Positions 36,439-48,973 of a stretch of 64,000 nt of DNA are shown one piece after another. Positions within the stretch are counted from its first letter, which is position 1. Each line of letters opens with the position of its first letter. The translations under genes and the position numbers were made by a program. The stretch comes from Thalassia testudinum (taxonomy: Eukaryota > Streptophyta > Magnoliopsida > Alismatales > Hydrocharitaceae): NCBI GenBank assembly GCA_037157565.1, contig JAZHRO010000063.1, positions 87,324,001 to 87,388,000 of the forward strand. Reading direction: 5' to 3'. Under the pieces are notes generated by a model. It had not been told where the DNA came from, did not search any database, and was given only the letters and a program-made list of their open reading frames with translations.

Positions 36439-39366
36439 TCAGCTGGGCGTGAAGGTATGTACAGAAGACGAAAAATCATGTAAATAATTAGACACTTGGA
36501 TGCCCACAAAAAAGGTTTCTTCGTCTAGATCCCTAGAAAATTGATTAGAAATAATATTGGGATCAAAGTGAGATGGAAATTGATAAGTGTGGCCCGAGTC
36601 TGGCCATGGTTTTAATTCAGGTTGGGTGCCAAACTTGGGCGAGGTTGGTGGCAGGTTCGTAAGAAAGGGGTCGGGGAAGGAATGGTGAGTTAGTGTGGAA
36701 AAATTAGGTGCGTGAATAGTGGGTGGATTAGGGGGGTTATCAGGAATAAATTTGGAGTCAAGACAAGTTTCCGGAACACTGATTTCGCCGACCACTGAGT
36801 CTGAATCAGAGTCCTCAAAAAAATTGTGGTCGGTAAGGGTATCTATTAACATTGTCTCCTGCACCATATTGGAAATTTCAGTATCTGAGTCCTCAAAGAA
36901 GTTATCATCATGGAATCTCCTGGAGGATTTAAAAATATCTAAAGTGATAGTTTGGCCTGCACAGTTGATATCCATTTTGCCTGTGTGGCAATTGATATTT
37001 GCCTTTGCAGTGGCCAAAAAGGGGCGTCCAAGGATTATCGGGGAGTCCAGTAATGATTCGGGTGCCTCAATGTTAAGAACCAGAAAGTCTGCAGGGAAGA
37101 CACAATTCTGGTCCTTGACTAATACATCCTCGACAATCCCACGAGGTTTGATTGTAGATCGGTCGGCTAATTGTAGGGTAACCTCGATGGGTTTTAATTC
37201 ACCGATATGAAATTCTTCGAATAAACTCGTGGGAATAATATTTACTGAGGCACCAATATCAAGGAGGGCACGATTAAATGTAGTGTCATCAATAATTACA
37301 TAAATTAAAGGCGCCCCTGGATCTTTCATCTTAGGAGGCAGCTTACTCTGTATGACAGAGCTTACTGTCTCCGAAAGATGCACCTGTCCTAGATTTTTGG
37401 CCTGCCTTTTAGGAGTACAAATCTCTTTTAAAAATTTAGCATAGCCAGGTATATATTTAATGGCATCTAGGAGAGGGATATTGATATGAACTTGCCCAAA
37501 TAGCTCCATGAGTTCTTCTGTAGTGGGCTCAGATTTCTTTTTTTTGTTGGTGGTGGGGTAGAGAGCTTGTGGGAAAGGGATCTTGTCTTGAGATTTTGGT
37601 TTTTCTTTTTCTTCCTGATGGGGAGGTGGGGAGTCAATTTGCACATGTATCTTACCAGGTTCGTGTGAAGGCCCGGGGTCAGTGGTGGTTTTCCCACTCC
37701 TCAAAGTAACTGCATGTGTAGTCGGATTATTATTTGGAGGAGGTGGGGGGGCCTGTGATTGCAGAAACCTGGGCGGCTGCTGAGGTGGTGGATTAGGAGG
37801 AGGCTGATTTGGATAGTGTGGATTTCTGCCCATATAATGGTTCCCTTGGTGATTGGGATTGGGTATGGGTTGGGACGGAAGATGTCCTACAAGTCTTTGC
37901 GTGGGAGCAACCCCAATCTGATTGTTCAGATTTGTGATGTTGCGGGTTACTTCCATCATTTTTGTTTGCATATTCTGCAGGGTCCGCAGCATCTGGGCAT
38001 TGATATCTTGCTGGGATGGCCCATGATGGAAGTTTGGATTCGACCCATGCCCATTAAAATGATATGGTTGGGAGGAAACTTGATTATTCCAGGAGTAGTT
38101 CGGGTAATTTTTCCAATTGGAAGAATTTTTAAAGGGCTCCAAGATGGCAGAAATATTTTGGGTGGGGTTAAGATCTAGATAATTGAAATTCCCCGGTGAA
38201 TCATGGGCAACCTCAGAATAATCAGCAGGAGTAGTGTTGAGATTGTGCAAATTTTCTCTTCATGGAAAGTTAGGTTGGGTTAGATGTGGGTGTGGAGCTT
38301 GAATTGATGTGGCGAGTCTTTCCTCAATTTTCTTCTGATTAATATGCATCTGGTCGAGTTTCTGAGCGATCATTTGAAGATCGTCTTGGGTGACCGGGAT
38401 AGATTGAGCGCCTATTTCATGAACACCAAATTGCGGGTTTTGGGTTCTGCAAAATGTGTTCATAGAAGCTTGATTAAATGAGTTTCCACTCATTTCTTCA
38501 AATAGGTCATAAGCACTTTCAGCATCTTTATTTAAGAAGTTGCCTCCACACGAGGCATCGACAAACTGTCGGATTTGATCTTCTAATTCATGATAGAAGA
38601 TTTGCACGAGCTACCATAAAGGAATCTCGTGGTGCAGGCAACTTCTTAAAAGGTCTTGAAATCTTTCCCAAGAATCATGGAAAGTTTCGCCAGATTTTTG
38701 GTGAAAGGTCGTAATAGATCTTCGTAAGGAATTGGTACGACCTATGGGAAAGAATTTCTTGAGGAAGGCACTCTTGAGTTGAGGCCATGTTGTGATGGGT
38801 CGGCCAATGGGCCTGAACCAATAAGCGGCCTTATCTTTGAGAGATAATGGAAGAAGCCGCATCAGCCATATGTCTTCTTGCACATTTCGGGAACGGGTTG
38901 TCTGTGCAAGAAGAGTTAGTTCTTCAAGGTGGCTGAAAGGGTCTTCCCTAGGAAGGCCATGAAAGTGTTTAATTAGGTTCAGGACCGCAGGCTTGATCTC
39001 AAAGTCCCCCTCCGGTATGACCACCCCTGGTCGTTCCTCATAATAAGATGGATCATAGAAATCTTTTAGAGGAACAATAGGCTGCTGACGGGGTGGTGGG
39101 TTTGGCCTTGGACTGGCTAGGTTTTGGATGTTCCTAGTCAATGTTTGTTGATTGGAATTTAATTTATTAATTTGATCGGCCATCAATTTTAAAAGATCAG
39201 GTAGGGGGTCTTGATGTTGTGTGTGGGGCAACTCAAGATTAGGGAACTCCAAGTGTGGGAAGTTACTGGTGGTTGGGTTTTGGGTGGAAGGGTTAGAATT
39301 AGGGTTAGTGGTGGGGTTAGAGGTGGACGTGGAAGGGTCAGTGGACCTATTTTGTTGTGTTTCCAT
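36439..39366 (-). pseudogene. gag-pro: gag-protease of element D, near-intact frame with two stops
   Basis: One minus-strand frame runs from a likely ATG at 39366 (METQQ; the frame is open upstream to 39525) to the stop at 36439-36441, about 975 codons. Stops at 38611-38613 and 38260-38262 interrupt it. Gag: SHLEELTLLAQT, LKDKAAYWFRP and FLKKFFPIGRTNS, then a DSWERFQDLLRSC stretch, the Retrotrans_gag region of Athila-like elements. A Pro/Asn-rich linker follows (about 37900-37700) with no zinc knuckle. Protease: ALLDIGASVNIIP near 37260 (catalytic Asp at 37258-37260) and IILGRPFLATAKA. The acidic C-terminal tail repeats NFFEDSD. A complete gag-pro without pol suggests packaging with help from another element. 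Confidence 0.9.
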
Positions 39367-39525
39367 CTTTTCAGGAGAAGAAGACAGAAAAAGTGGTCTT
39401 TTTGCGTGGGGGGTGAAATCAAATGGTCCTTCCAAGTGCGGATTTTGAGACCGTCGCCCGTGCATAAAATGGAAAAACGGGAGGGGAGGAGAAGAGAAAG
39501 AGATGAGAGAAAGTGTGCAATTCAA

Positions 39526-41027
39526 ACAAATAAAACTAGACCTAACTTAAATGTGACTCCCTAATAATAACCTAAGACTTGGTCTATATAGGAAATAAGT
39601 AGTCAATAGTGAATACCCATTCTGTCAACAAATCTAGCCAAGTTTCTTAAGGGGAGGTTTGGGCCCAAACGTTTCCCAGGGAAGACCCCAGGTGCTTGTA
39701 CAAACCCGCGCCTGGTCATTTGACACGGCCCCTCAGCCTGAACACCAGATACAGATGACAGAATTGGTATTAACTAAAGAGAACTTAAGACCTAAATAGC
39801 AAGCCTAAGTTGATAAAGCCTTAGGGGTCAAGTTGCTACAAATTTTAATTAGGTCTAGGATGCTATAGTGCACACGGAATGTGGAGGGCGTTTATTGGGT
39901 TGTTGCCCTGTTATTTGATTTTTTTGTGTGTGTGCAAGAATTGGAGAGTGATTCCAATGAAAATCAAGTTGTCACATAATTTTTTTGTATTTATGTCTTT
40001 TAGGATTCAATTTAATTAAATGAGTTTTAGGGTTTTTTTCTTTAAGCTTTCAAACAAGTTTGAAAGTCCAAAATCAAAGGAAAGACAAGTTGTATGTGTG
40101 ATTGTATATTTCCTTTTAATTGAGTCTCTAAAGAGAAAGAAGAAACCCTAAGCCAATTATCCTTAAGACAGAAATTTAACTACCAATGAATTATTTTTAG
40201 CTTTCTGAATTAAGTAGTGGTCCAAATAAGTCAAACAACACCACTAATTTAAATAAAATCAAACAAGGATTCCAGAAAAGATTTTTTTAAGATTTTAAGA
40301 ATTTTTTTCATAATTTTTTTTAATTTTTAATTGTACTGGTGTCAAAGTCCAGAAATAATACCCGTTGGTATTATGGACTTTTCAGTATTACCACCGACCT
40401 CGGAAAATTTTTATAATTTTATATGATGTGTAAAATTTCACAAGGATTCCAGTAAACTAAATTTCTAAAAAATTGGATGAGTATAAAAATTCTGAAAATT
40501 CGTGGACAGTAGCAAAATAGGAAGATTAGAGGGTGTGACCCCTCTGCTATCCACGAATTTTTAAAAATTAAATACAAATCCAATTGTTTTGAAATTTGGA
40601 AAAGATGTTCCTAACTTAATTGGGAATCACTCTATGAAATTTTATGATTTTAGGAGGCCTGGGGTTTTAGGAATCGATTTTTCAAGTCCAGACAGAAATC
40701 TGGACCCGAAAAACAGAACACCAATACTTGCAATGGAATGGTGCTAAAGAAGCATGCAAGCAAATAATGGATTTTATAATGCACCACTCCACTTAATTAA
40801 AGTGTTTAGGGTCATGAAAGCCAATTTTAATAGATTTTTGGTAGTTTTAATTATGTGACCAGAAAGACGAACCAACCTGAATTTCTGTGGGAAGAAACGG
40901 ATCTTTGAGCTCTCGCTTCCAGATTCCCGCATCCCCGCTGTAGTTTCTGCACACACAAAAGAAAGAAAGAGAAGGGGATGAGATCCACTTCAAGCAAGAG
41001 AAAATTAGTTAATGCAAAAGCCGTGCC
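39526..41027 (-). other. 5' leader of element D
   Basis: A 1.5-kb AT-rich untranslated leader between primer site and gag on the minus strand. No gene or domain is visible. Confidence 0.6.
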
Positions 41028-41045
41028 TCCCCGGCAACGGCGCCA
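41028..41045 (-). other. Primer-binding site of D, exact tRNA-Asp match
   Basis: On the minus strand TGGCGCCGTTGCCGGGGA, identical to the complement of the 3' end of plant tRNA-Asp(GTC) including CCA. It lies five bases from the LTR. Confidence 0.9.
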
Positions 41046-41050
41046 AAAAG

Positions 41051-43354
41051 TGATAGCGATTTTATGCGGTTTGTTAATTAGGTCTTTGTAACGCGTAAAT
41101 CCGCTTTCGCTCTTAAATTTATAATCCTAGATAGGGAAGTATCTAGGGTCGTCCAAGGAGGTAATATGGTTCCAAAATTGATTCTCTTGCTAGGAATATA
41201 AATCTCAACTTTCTTTTTGGTATTTTTTTCAATATATCATTTTTTTGTTTTTAAGCTAAGGCAACATACGAACTGATGGCGGGAAAAGTGATTTACACTT
41301 CAATTTAAATACTACTTCTATGTGGCAAGTAGAGCCTCTCCCTAAGCTCACTCTAGGCAAGTGGAGGCCTAGAATAATTAGGGAGAGGGAGTGAAGAATG
41401 CTGAAAATAAGCTAATAGAAATGCAAACAAAAAAAAAATGCAAAGAAGGCAATTAGATAATTGATAAAGTGTTTTACAAAAGGCCTAGTAGAGGAAAGCT
41501 TGTACTACTAGAAAAATGCAAATAAGAAAAGAAAACACAAATCCTCTAGATAGATGGTGAAGAAGAGGGCTTCTTGCTCCATGGTTGGTGGCTCCCAATC
41601 TTGAAAAGAGTCCTTCAACTCCTTCCTTGCAGTGCTCCGCCAAGGTGATGTCCTTCAAGGCAAGCCATAGGGGGGCATGCCCTAAGTTTATCTCCAAGGG
41701 TTGACGTCCACCCTAAGTCCTTCTCCTTTCCTGGCCGTCCTCCTTGAAGTGGAAGAGTCCTCCTCCTTGGCGTGGCTCAAGTTGAAGAGAGTGGGGAGAA
41801 GAAGGCACCAAAGGGGTTGGTGATGTGCCCCTTTAATCTCCTTCTCTATTCCTTCTTCTTGGCCGTAGGTATAGGTGGTTTAGGTAGAAAAATATACTAA
41901 GGGAGGATGCCCCAAAATGGTGGCAGGTGGTGGCTCTTTATAAAATAGGAAGGGGGCTATGGTGACCTTTGAATTGGACGGCCAAGATGAGTTGATGGAG
42001 GTGGTTGGAGATCCCATGGACAAGGAGAGTTGGCGCCACTTTAAGGGACACCAAGGGGGTAGTTATGGGTGTTGACACCCCTTAGTGTTGGCGCCAAAAT
42101 GGGCTTTCTAGAAGGCTATTAGGTGGCGCCACCTTAAGGTTCTAGAAGGGGGGTATGTGGACGGCTAGGATGTGTTATAAGGGTAGGTGTAGGGTGGATG
42201 AAGAGGCTGAAAGTTGGGGCCAAAATGGGGGTGGTTAGGGGTGGTTTTTGGCGCCAACTTGAAGTGTCCTTTGGTGGAGATAATGGGGTGAAGGGGTGGC
42301 TAGGTGGTGGCGCCAACTTAAGTAGGGTAGCTGGCTTAGGTAGGCTTGAGTTGGTGGAGCTAGCTAGGGTTGATTTTTAAGGTAATGGATGGCCAAGGAG
42401 CTGGTTGTTAGCTAAGCTAAGCTAAGCTAAGATAAGCTAAGCTAGCTTAGATATAGGTGGAGTAGAGGAGAAGGTAATGGAGCTAGGGTTTGGAGGAAGG
42501 AGCTGAGGAGGAGAAGTCTGGAGCTGGAGCTGGAGCTGGAGCTGGCTACTGCTGAAGAGGCTGGCATGGGGCTACTCTAGCTGGCTTAGCTTGCTAGTTC
42601 TTTGCTAGTTGCTAAGCCAAGCTAAAGTGAGCTAGCTTATACCAAAATGAGCTGAGGTGAGCTAGGTCTGGTGCTCCCAGGGAGAATCAAGCTGGTTGAA
42701 GCAGCTAAGGTAGCTTAACTCAACTGAGTTGAGCTAAGCTGAGTCCCCGGGAGCTGGACTTGAGCTTCCTGAGCTGGGATGAGTTATTCTTCAGCTGGCT
42801 GGAGCTGAGTGGAGCTGGATGTAGCTGGATCTGAGCTAGGGTGAACTCCTGTCAACTTAGCTGAGCTAGCTAGAGCTCCCTGTGGACTAGTGGCAGCTGA
42901 GATGAGCTAGACTCAGCTAAGTTGAGCTGGATCTAAGCTGACTTGGGCTAGGGTGAGCTAAGGTGAACTCTGTTGAGCTGCCATCCAGCTGAGATTAGCT
43001 GAATGGAGCTGGGATGAGCTAACCCTAGTTCAAGTAAGCTAGGTTCCAGCTGCGGTGAGCTGGATCAAGCTGAGGTGAGCTGGATCAAGCTGAGGTGAGC
43101 TGGATCAGGTTGAGTTCCAGCTAGTCTGGGCTTCTCCTTCACCATTTGCCTTCTTGAGTGCTAGGGTTTTAGGGATCTATATATCTGTACATCCCTAACA
43201 CTCACAAAAACATATTAAAAAGATAATAAAAAATGCAATGCATGCCTAACCTATTTTATGCCTAAATGTAGCCCAAAAACCCTTTTGCGGAGTAAAATCC
43301 TAAGAGCTAGGTTTGTTTTAATGCATAAGAATGATGATAAACTGGCGTTTATCA
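41051..43354 (-). repeat. 5' LTR of element D (2304 bp)
   Basis: Partner of 32740-35037. The first 20 bases in element orientation form a perfect hairpin (arms TGATAAAC and GTTTATCA, loop GCCA, at 43354-43335). A minus-strand TATA-like site is near 41936-41943. Confidence 0.92.
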
Positions 43355-44193
43355 ACAACTCCTGCAATTGAAGCCCAGAAAGGGGAAGGCTTGGTAGGTT
43401 GAAGGTTGTCTGCCATTGTCTCACCTCCGTATGCATCCGTAATGAGATCCTTCCACATCCCGTCATCTCCCTTCAGGATTTTCATACTTCAGTAGAAGGG
43501 AGTCGCCAAATTCCTTAAGTGCACGTACACCAAGACCACCTCTCTTTCTTGGTTTGCAGATAGTGGACCACTTTATCAGCTGCATGAACCTCCCCTTGTG
43601 TCCTGCACCCTTCCAAAAGAAGCTCTTTCACAATAGTTCCATCTTCTTGATCACTGTCCCAAGTGGCCTAAAAATGGAGAGTAGAAAAACTAGCATGGTC
43701 AATAAGATCGAGTTGAGAAGGACCAATCTTCCTCCCTTGGAGAGTAGCTTCTCGCAGCAACCCACCAACCACACAGACATATTCTCTAGGAGGTCTTTCC
43801 AGTCCCTCGCCAACATCTTCTCTCTCAATAGTAGGCCCAGATAATGGATCGGTAGATGTGCCATGGGTATTTCTAAGGTTATGGAGATTACTTCCTAACT
43901 GGTAACCACGAGCCCAAAATAAATCAGTGAAGACTTTGCTTCATTTATTTTTAGATCTGTGATCTCTCCAAAAATATCCATCAGGTGCTTCAGAAGGATT
44001 GCCTCCCTATGTTCCCCTTCAACGAAAAATGCCGTGTCGTCAGCATACTGTAGAACAAGCGTCAGAGCATGGTTATTCGTCAAGGAATGGCCATGTAACA
44101 GTCCTCCCTTGCATGCCTTGAATGCAAAGCGACCAACGTATCCATCGCCATAATGATGACTAGAGGTGTGAGCAGGCATCCTTGCTTCACATC
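43355..44193 (-). pseudogene. LINE-b RT, C-terminal half
   Basis: Frames 44179-43895 and 43864-43628 on the minus strand. The first has ALTLVLQYADDTAFFVEG, with the catalytic YADD intact, unlike LINE-a. The second has HYLGLLLREK and LLSKGGRLVLLNSIL, the usual post-palm region. Solo LTR C2 begins at 44194 and element D ends at 43354. Confidence 0.85.
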
Positions 44194-45989
44194 TGATGTA
44201 GACACATCAATTTAGGTTAAAATGGCTATTTATGCATGTTACTAAGCCTAGAGATGCATTCCGTATTATAAATGTTGCATAACATGCATCATTCTACATT
44301 TAGAATAGTTTGACTAAATTTTAGGTTAATTTACGTCCTTTTGTGGCTAGGAGGGAAGGATATCTATTTTAGGACCTCGAATTGACAATTTGACCATATG
44401 GATCTAATCAGGATAGCAAACGGAGTTCAATGCCTCCAAAATCATCTTGATCGGAGTCCCGTAGCACATTATGTAGTTGAAGGAAGATCAAAGGCCAAGG
44501 GACAAGGTGGTTCCAATATGAACCTCAGATGAAAAATTCAACCACACAGATGGATCCGGATCGACGATAGCAGCCCAATGACATGAGAATCGATCCATTC
44601 CAACATCTGTAGCGCCACCTACAAAGTAAAGAAAATAGACAGCCATGATGGCGCCACATGTTGCAATCACAACCACCCAAATCCATCCAAGCCCCTCCTC
44701 TCCATTTTGCAGGTAGCACCATCTCACGATCCCAACCATTGGATCGCGATCCAATGGCTAAGAATCACCTCTGCGCACCGCTCTACTTCCAAGGAGAACA
44801 CGGAGATGAAATCTCGACTGTTGGATCGAGATCCAATGGTCAGGAGTAGGTGCACATGGTTTCAACTTCTAGACAATCCACATTGGTAGTGCATTGGGTA
44901 GCTCCATCGCCTACAGCGTAAGGATCCACGATTGAAGACCCTCGCATGTATTAATTCGCTATAGAGCACACACGGGTGAAATTCACTCGTTGGATCTGAT
45001 TGGGTGGTAGAGAAGGAGGTGACGTGGCACAATCAGGGTCGCATGATCAGAATGCGGTGATAACACGTTGATCGATGCACCATCTGACATGATCTGAAGG
45101 GTCTGATCATTGCGTGATCGTGGCCTCTCATCTTGGATCCAATGGTGGAGAGCAACCTTGGAAGAAGATAGTTGTGAGTGCACTCCATGCGTGTGTGCGA
45201 GCATGAGCTGGGTTCTATAGTGACATTTGTGGCGGAGCTACAACAACGATTTTGATGTCACTATTGACCCTTGAACGGCTAAACCTTCCTCGTCCACTAT
45301 AAAAGGACCCCTACCCCTCCCATTCTTCTTCATCTCTTCCTTTCTCTCCCTCAGCACCTCCAAGGCTCTAGGGATAGTTTGTCCAAGCCAGGATGCTCCT
45401 CTAGAGTAGAAAATCAAACATTTTTTCCCACCTCTCACCCCCATTCGTGGAGCATCCCATGGTCGTCCTCTCACCACCTTCAGGAAGAAGATCCTCATTG
45501 CGATGTCGTCCTACCCTGTCCTCCTTCCTCTGCCACCATTCTCCTTCCTTTAGCTTCCCACCACCTTCATCCAGGCAATGTCAGAGTGGGTCATCCTCCA
45601 AGCAGCCATCAAGGGAAACTCTTCTCACCTCTATCTTTTACTGCTTTCTAATGTAGTCAATTATCCGTAGAAATCTTTGTTTGAAAATATATGTTGATTG
45701 TTTCTTTCTCTCTCTCTCTTTCTCTTATTTTGCTAGTACATTAGTTAGATAAAGTTTTATCGATCTAATCTCTTGCCTCATAAAAATACCAAAAAATTGC
45801 AAAAGCTAAAAGTAATAAAATAAAGTAAAATTGAAGCACGGATATCACAAAACCAAACATTTGGCTCCCTATGTTCGACCCAGAACTCACCACAAGTTTC
45901 GGTATAAATTTTATTTGATAGCGATTTTTGCAACTACGATGATGAGTTCTCCAAAACCCTGATTTTTAGTCACAAAAGCACACCCACCA
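44194..45989 (+). mobile_element. Solo LTR C2 (1796 bp)
   Basis: It runs from TGATGTAGACACATCA to CACCCACCA, with TSDs ACATC (44189-44193) and ACACC (45990-45994), one mismatch. Its first 16 bases are a perfect hairpin. It shares the GCATAACATGCATCAT block with A LTRs, and has two GATC-centred inverted repeats (about 44738-44760 and 44817-44842), a perfect 10-bp hairpin (45217-45264) and a TATA box (45298-45304). A B box is not convincing here. Confidence 0.85.
45217..45264 (+). other. ATAGTGACAT hairpin upstream of the C2 TATA box
   Basis: ATAGTGACAT (45217-45226) and ATGTCACTAT (45255-45264) are perfect 10-bp arms with a 28-base loop, about 35 bp before TATAAAA at 45298. Confidence 0.6.
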
Positions 45990-46303
45990 ACACCCTTCTG
46001 TTGCTAGATCCATCTTCCTGATGGCTTGCCATTTACTAAAGGTGAGAAGGAAGATGTGATAATACACTGCTTAAGCCATTGAATCCACAACTCTGAAAAT
46101 TCCCTCCTAAAGATTTCCCACAAATACATCCACAAGACTGAGTTGTAGGCTTTGGAGAAGTCCACCTTCCACAGAAAAGCATGCTTATTTCTTCTCACCT
46201 AACCAGAGACCATCTCCTACTCCAATATGAAGGATTCTCGAAGAGAACGCCCCTTCAAAAAGGCAGCCTGAACTGGGCTGATCAAATCCAGGGGAATTAC
46301 ACG
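45990..46303 (-). pseudogene. LINE-b RT, middle fragment
   Basis: The minus-strand frame from 46198 contains AFLWKVDFSKAYNSVLW, the first catalytic Asp region of LINE RT, and TSSFSPLVNGKPSG. Upstream sequence to 46303 encodes the AFLPNRSLQES-like region. Cut by C2 on the left and element E on the right. Confidence 0.8.
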
Positions 46304-48973
46304 TGTTTATGCACGATGAGGAGATTTAAGGAATGGTCTCCATAGTACACTCAAATTTCACAACAAACACTTCAATTTATAAAACTCAGCTTCTAGTTGG
46401 AGTCCGATGTCGTTCATAGGGAGCAAATGTGGAATTCATGCACTAATCTCTATTCGGAATAAATGAGCATAGTTAAATTGAGCACAACAAAAAGATATAC
46501 AATTAATAAATTGCTTAGAATGATATTCAAATGTAATCAATATATCTCAAAGAATATAGAGACAAAAAGAATAAAGAAACCTAAAAAGTGGTGATTTAGA
46601 TCACCATTTAGATCCCTCCACTTAAGCGCATCTCTTATTTAAATTACTCAAATTTCTCAACATTAGCTTCAATCAATAATCCACGTTAACTTAAGTTCAC
46701 AGTAACATATGAAATAATGCCACAGTGCTTTTGAAGCAAATCAGACGTCACCCACACTTCTCAGACGACTTAACTCATCATAGGATAGCCCCACAAAGGC
46801 ACACAAGGACACCAAGGCCTCTCAAGGCACAACACAAGAGCCAACTTTCCTCAGAGGCCAAGTATCAAAGCCTTCTCCTTTACCACGTGCCCTAAGGCAT
46901 TCAACCGCATAGCAAAACCCTCCCCCCTCCTCTCACAAATCCTTCTCTTCTTCTCTCTCAGACCCAAGGCTAATCAAGTATATAGGTGGGTTATCATATC
47001 TGGGCAGGGGACCAGGCTCCCAGGCATGGTGGTGAGCGAGGTGTGCATGTGCATGTGAGAGGGACTCGACCCCTCCTGACTTGGGCAGTAAGCAACTATC
47101 ACAAAATCATAATATAAGTTGTTGGCACATTGAAATCCCATGATGCGAGACTATGTTGAGCTCTCCTCCTTGTGTGCATAGTGGCTGGGATTACCAAGCA
47201 AGCCGAGCTGCTGTTGTCATGCTTCATTCAATTGGTGCTCCAGATAGGGTCCTGAGGTAAGTTCGTAGCAACTAGAGGTGGTATTGAAGAAGAATATGGC
47301 CGGAGAGCTGTAGTTTGAGACGGAGAAGACGGTGGCGATGGTGGCACTCTGGCGAAACCTGCAACTCACGAATATAGGTGTTAGGCCCCAATCAGATGGT
47401 CCATAAACATTGCCAGAGGACAGCGAGGGGGTGGTGGTGTCGATTTGGTGTGGGAGAGTCTAAGGTGGCCAGATGGAATCAGGTTTTGTGAGCGAATACT
47501 GGGTTATTCGGTGGGGCGAAGGAGTGGATGGAACAACAAATAGGTAGAGGCATTTTGGTCGTGGAGGTGTGGCAGATATTTTGGGAGAGTCGGTAGAGCG
47601 TGTGGCGATATGTGGAGTGCTGAAGGCTTTGTAAGAGCATTGCCAGGGAGGAGGAAGATGGTGGGAGAGAGGATGTATTGACGGTCGAATTAGGATAGGA
47701 TGGGTCATAATCCAAACTATGGAGAGAGAGAGAGAGAGATTTAGAACCTAATTAAGGATGAAGGGGGCGAGGGAGGCACCGGCTTTGATTGGCCTCCAGT
47801 GATAGAGCGGCGAGGAAGAAGGAGATCTGGACACTCCTAATTTGTCTATCGGGGAGTAGAAGAAGGAGATGAAGACGATCCTGCTACCTATGGTATGTGG
47901 TAGCAGGAGAAGAAGTCAGAGAGAGAGGAGTCACCAGAGCTACAGTGGAGGTGGCCGATGAGAGGGATTTGTTGAAGAACTACAACCAAACTAAGCTAAG
48001 GAGCACTATATCAAGTTCTAGAGCTTTATCTAAAGTTTCTAAGCAATCTCTAGACAAGGAAAGGGCTCTACAAGTAATGAGATTGAAGGAAAAACACCCA
48101 GGATTCTCATGCATTTGCATGAGCTTTTCATACCAGATTTGAGTCCCAAATCAAGTCCAAACAATTCCTTACCATGTGAAGATCAATTCCACCAAATTTA
48201 GTGGGATTTGATGAGGATCTGATACTGTTTTGGCGTGGTCAAAAGTTGCTTGGTGCTCGGTTCACCCCCATTGGTGGCAAGGACCCATTTGCATGGACGA
48301 TAAGGAAGTTAGGGACCTATTGGCAAAGATTTTGAAAGTTGAGGGGTTAATTGTATGAAATAGAGTTTAAATGGACTTAAATGTAAACTAGGTCAAGATG
48401 GACTCAGATTGGGCCCAAATTTTGGTAGAAACCTAATTTTGACTCAAGGAATCTAGTGGTGAAGTTGGATTTGAGTTTTGACCAATTTTGGTTGGGAAAT
48501 TTTCATAGAAACCTAAATTAGAGCAGAATTCCGTTTGAGACTCTATTCAAGGTCAAACTAGGTTCAGATGGTCACACCAAGGATACTAAACCTCAAGGAA
48601 TATTTTTATATGAATTTTAGGAGGTTTAGATGATTTTTATCCTGATCAAAACCTCTGTGATTCAAGTAGGTGTGAAATTAGGGTTTCAGGTGCTGATGCG
48701 ATTTTCGAAATACGTGAAACCCTATTTCTATCTGTATGGACCCATTTATTAGATCTTAATGCACATTTGACCTTAGATTAACCTTTGGAAAATCCCGTGG
48801 TTACTCTACTTTCATGATGTGATGTTAAAACTGTAAAATTAACCCTAATTTAGTATTTTTATCTCAAAATGGATTTAAATGGAATTATGTCTCTCAAGTG
48901 ATTATGTAGGAGCATTTGTCACTTAATTTTCAATAAATAAATCTAGTTATGGCTCATGATGATGTTACCATCA
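46304..48973 (-). repeat. 3' LTR of element E (2670 bp)
   Basis: In element orientation it starts TGATGGTAACATCATCA with a 5-bp-arm hairpin (48973-48960) and ends at 46304. It has an AG microsatellite near 47719-47740. Overlapping open frames near 47460-47715 on the minus strand are unconserved. Confidence 0.75.

Larger units (their letters stand above)
32740..43354 (-). mobile_element. Element D: gag-protease-only Athila-like retrotransposon, 10.6 kb
   Basis: Complete element on the minus strand with perfect ACAAC TSDs (32735-32739 and 43355-43359). The 5' LTR is 41051-43354 and the 3' LTR 32740-35037. The primer site (41028-41045) exactly complements tRNA-Asp. One long gag-protease frame (39366-36439) has only two internal stops. 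No RT, RNase H or integrase exists between 35038 and 36438, so D would need pol in trans. The LTRs differ at about 14 of the first 290 bases, counted by eye. Confidence 0.92.

Noticed and set aside
44881..44950. tRNA-like module in C2
   Set aside because: The B-box place reads GATTGAAGACC, too far from the consensus to support.
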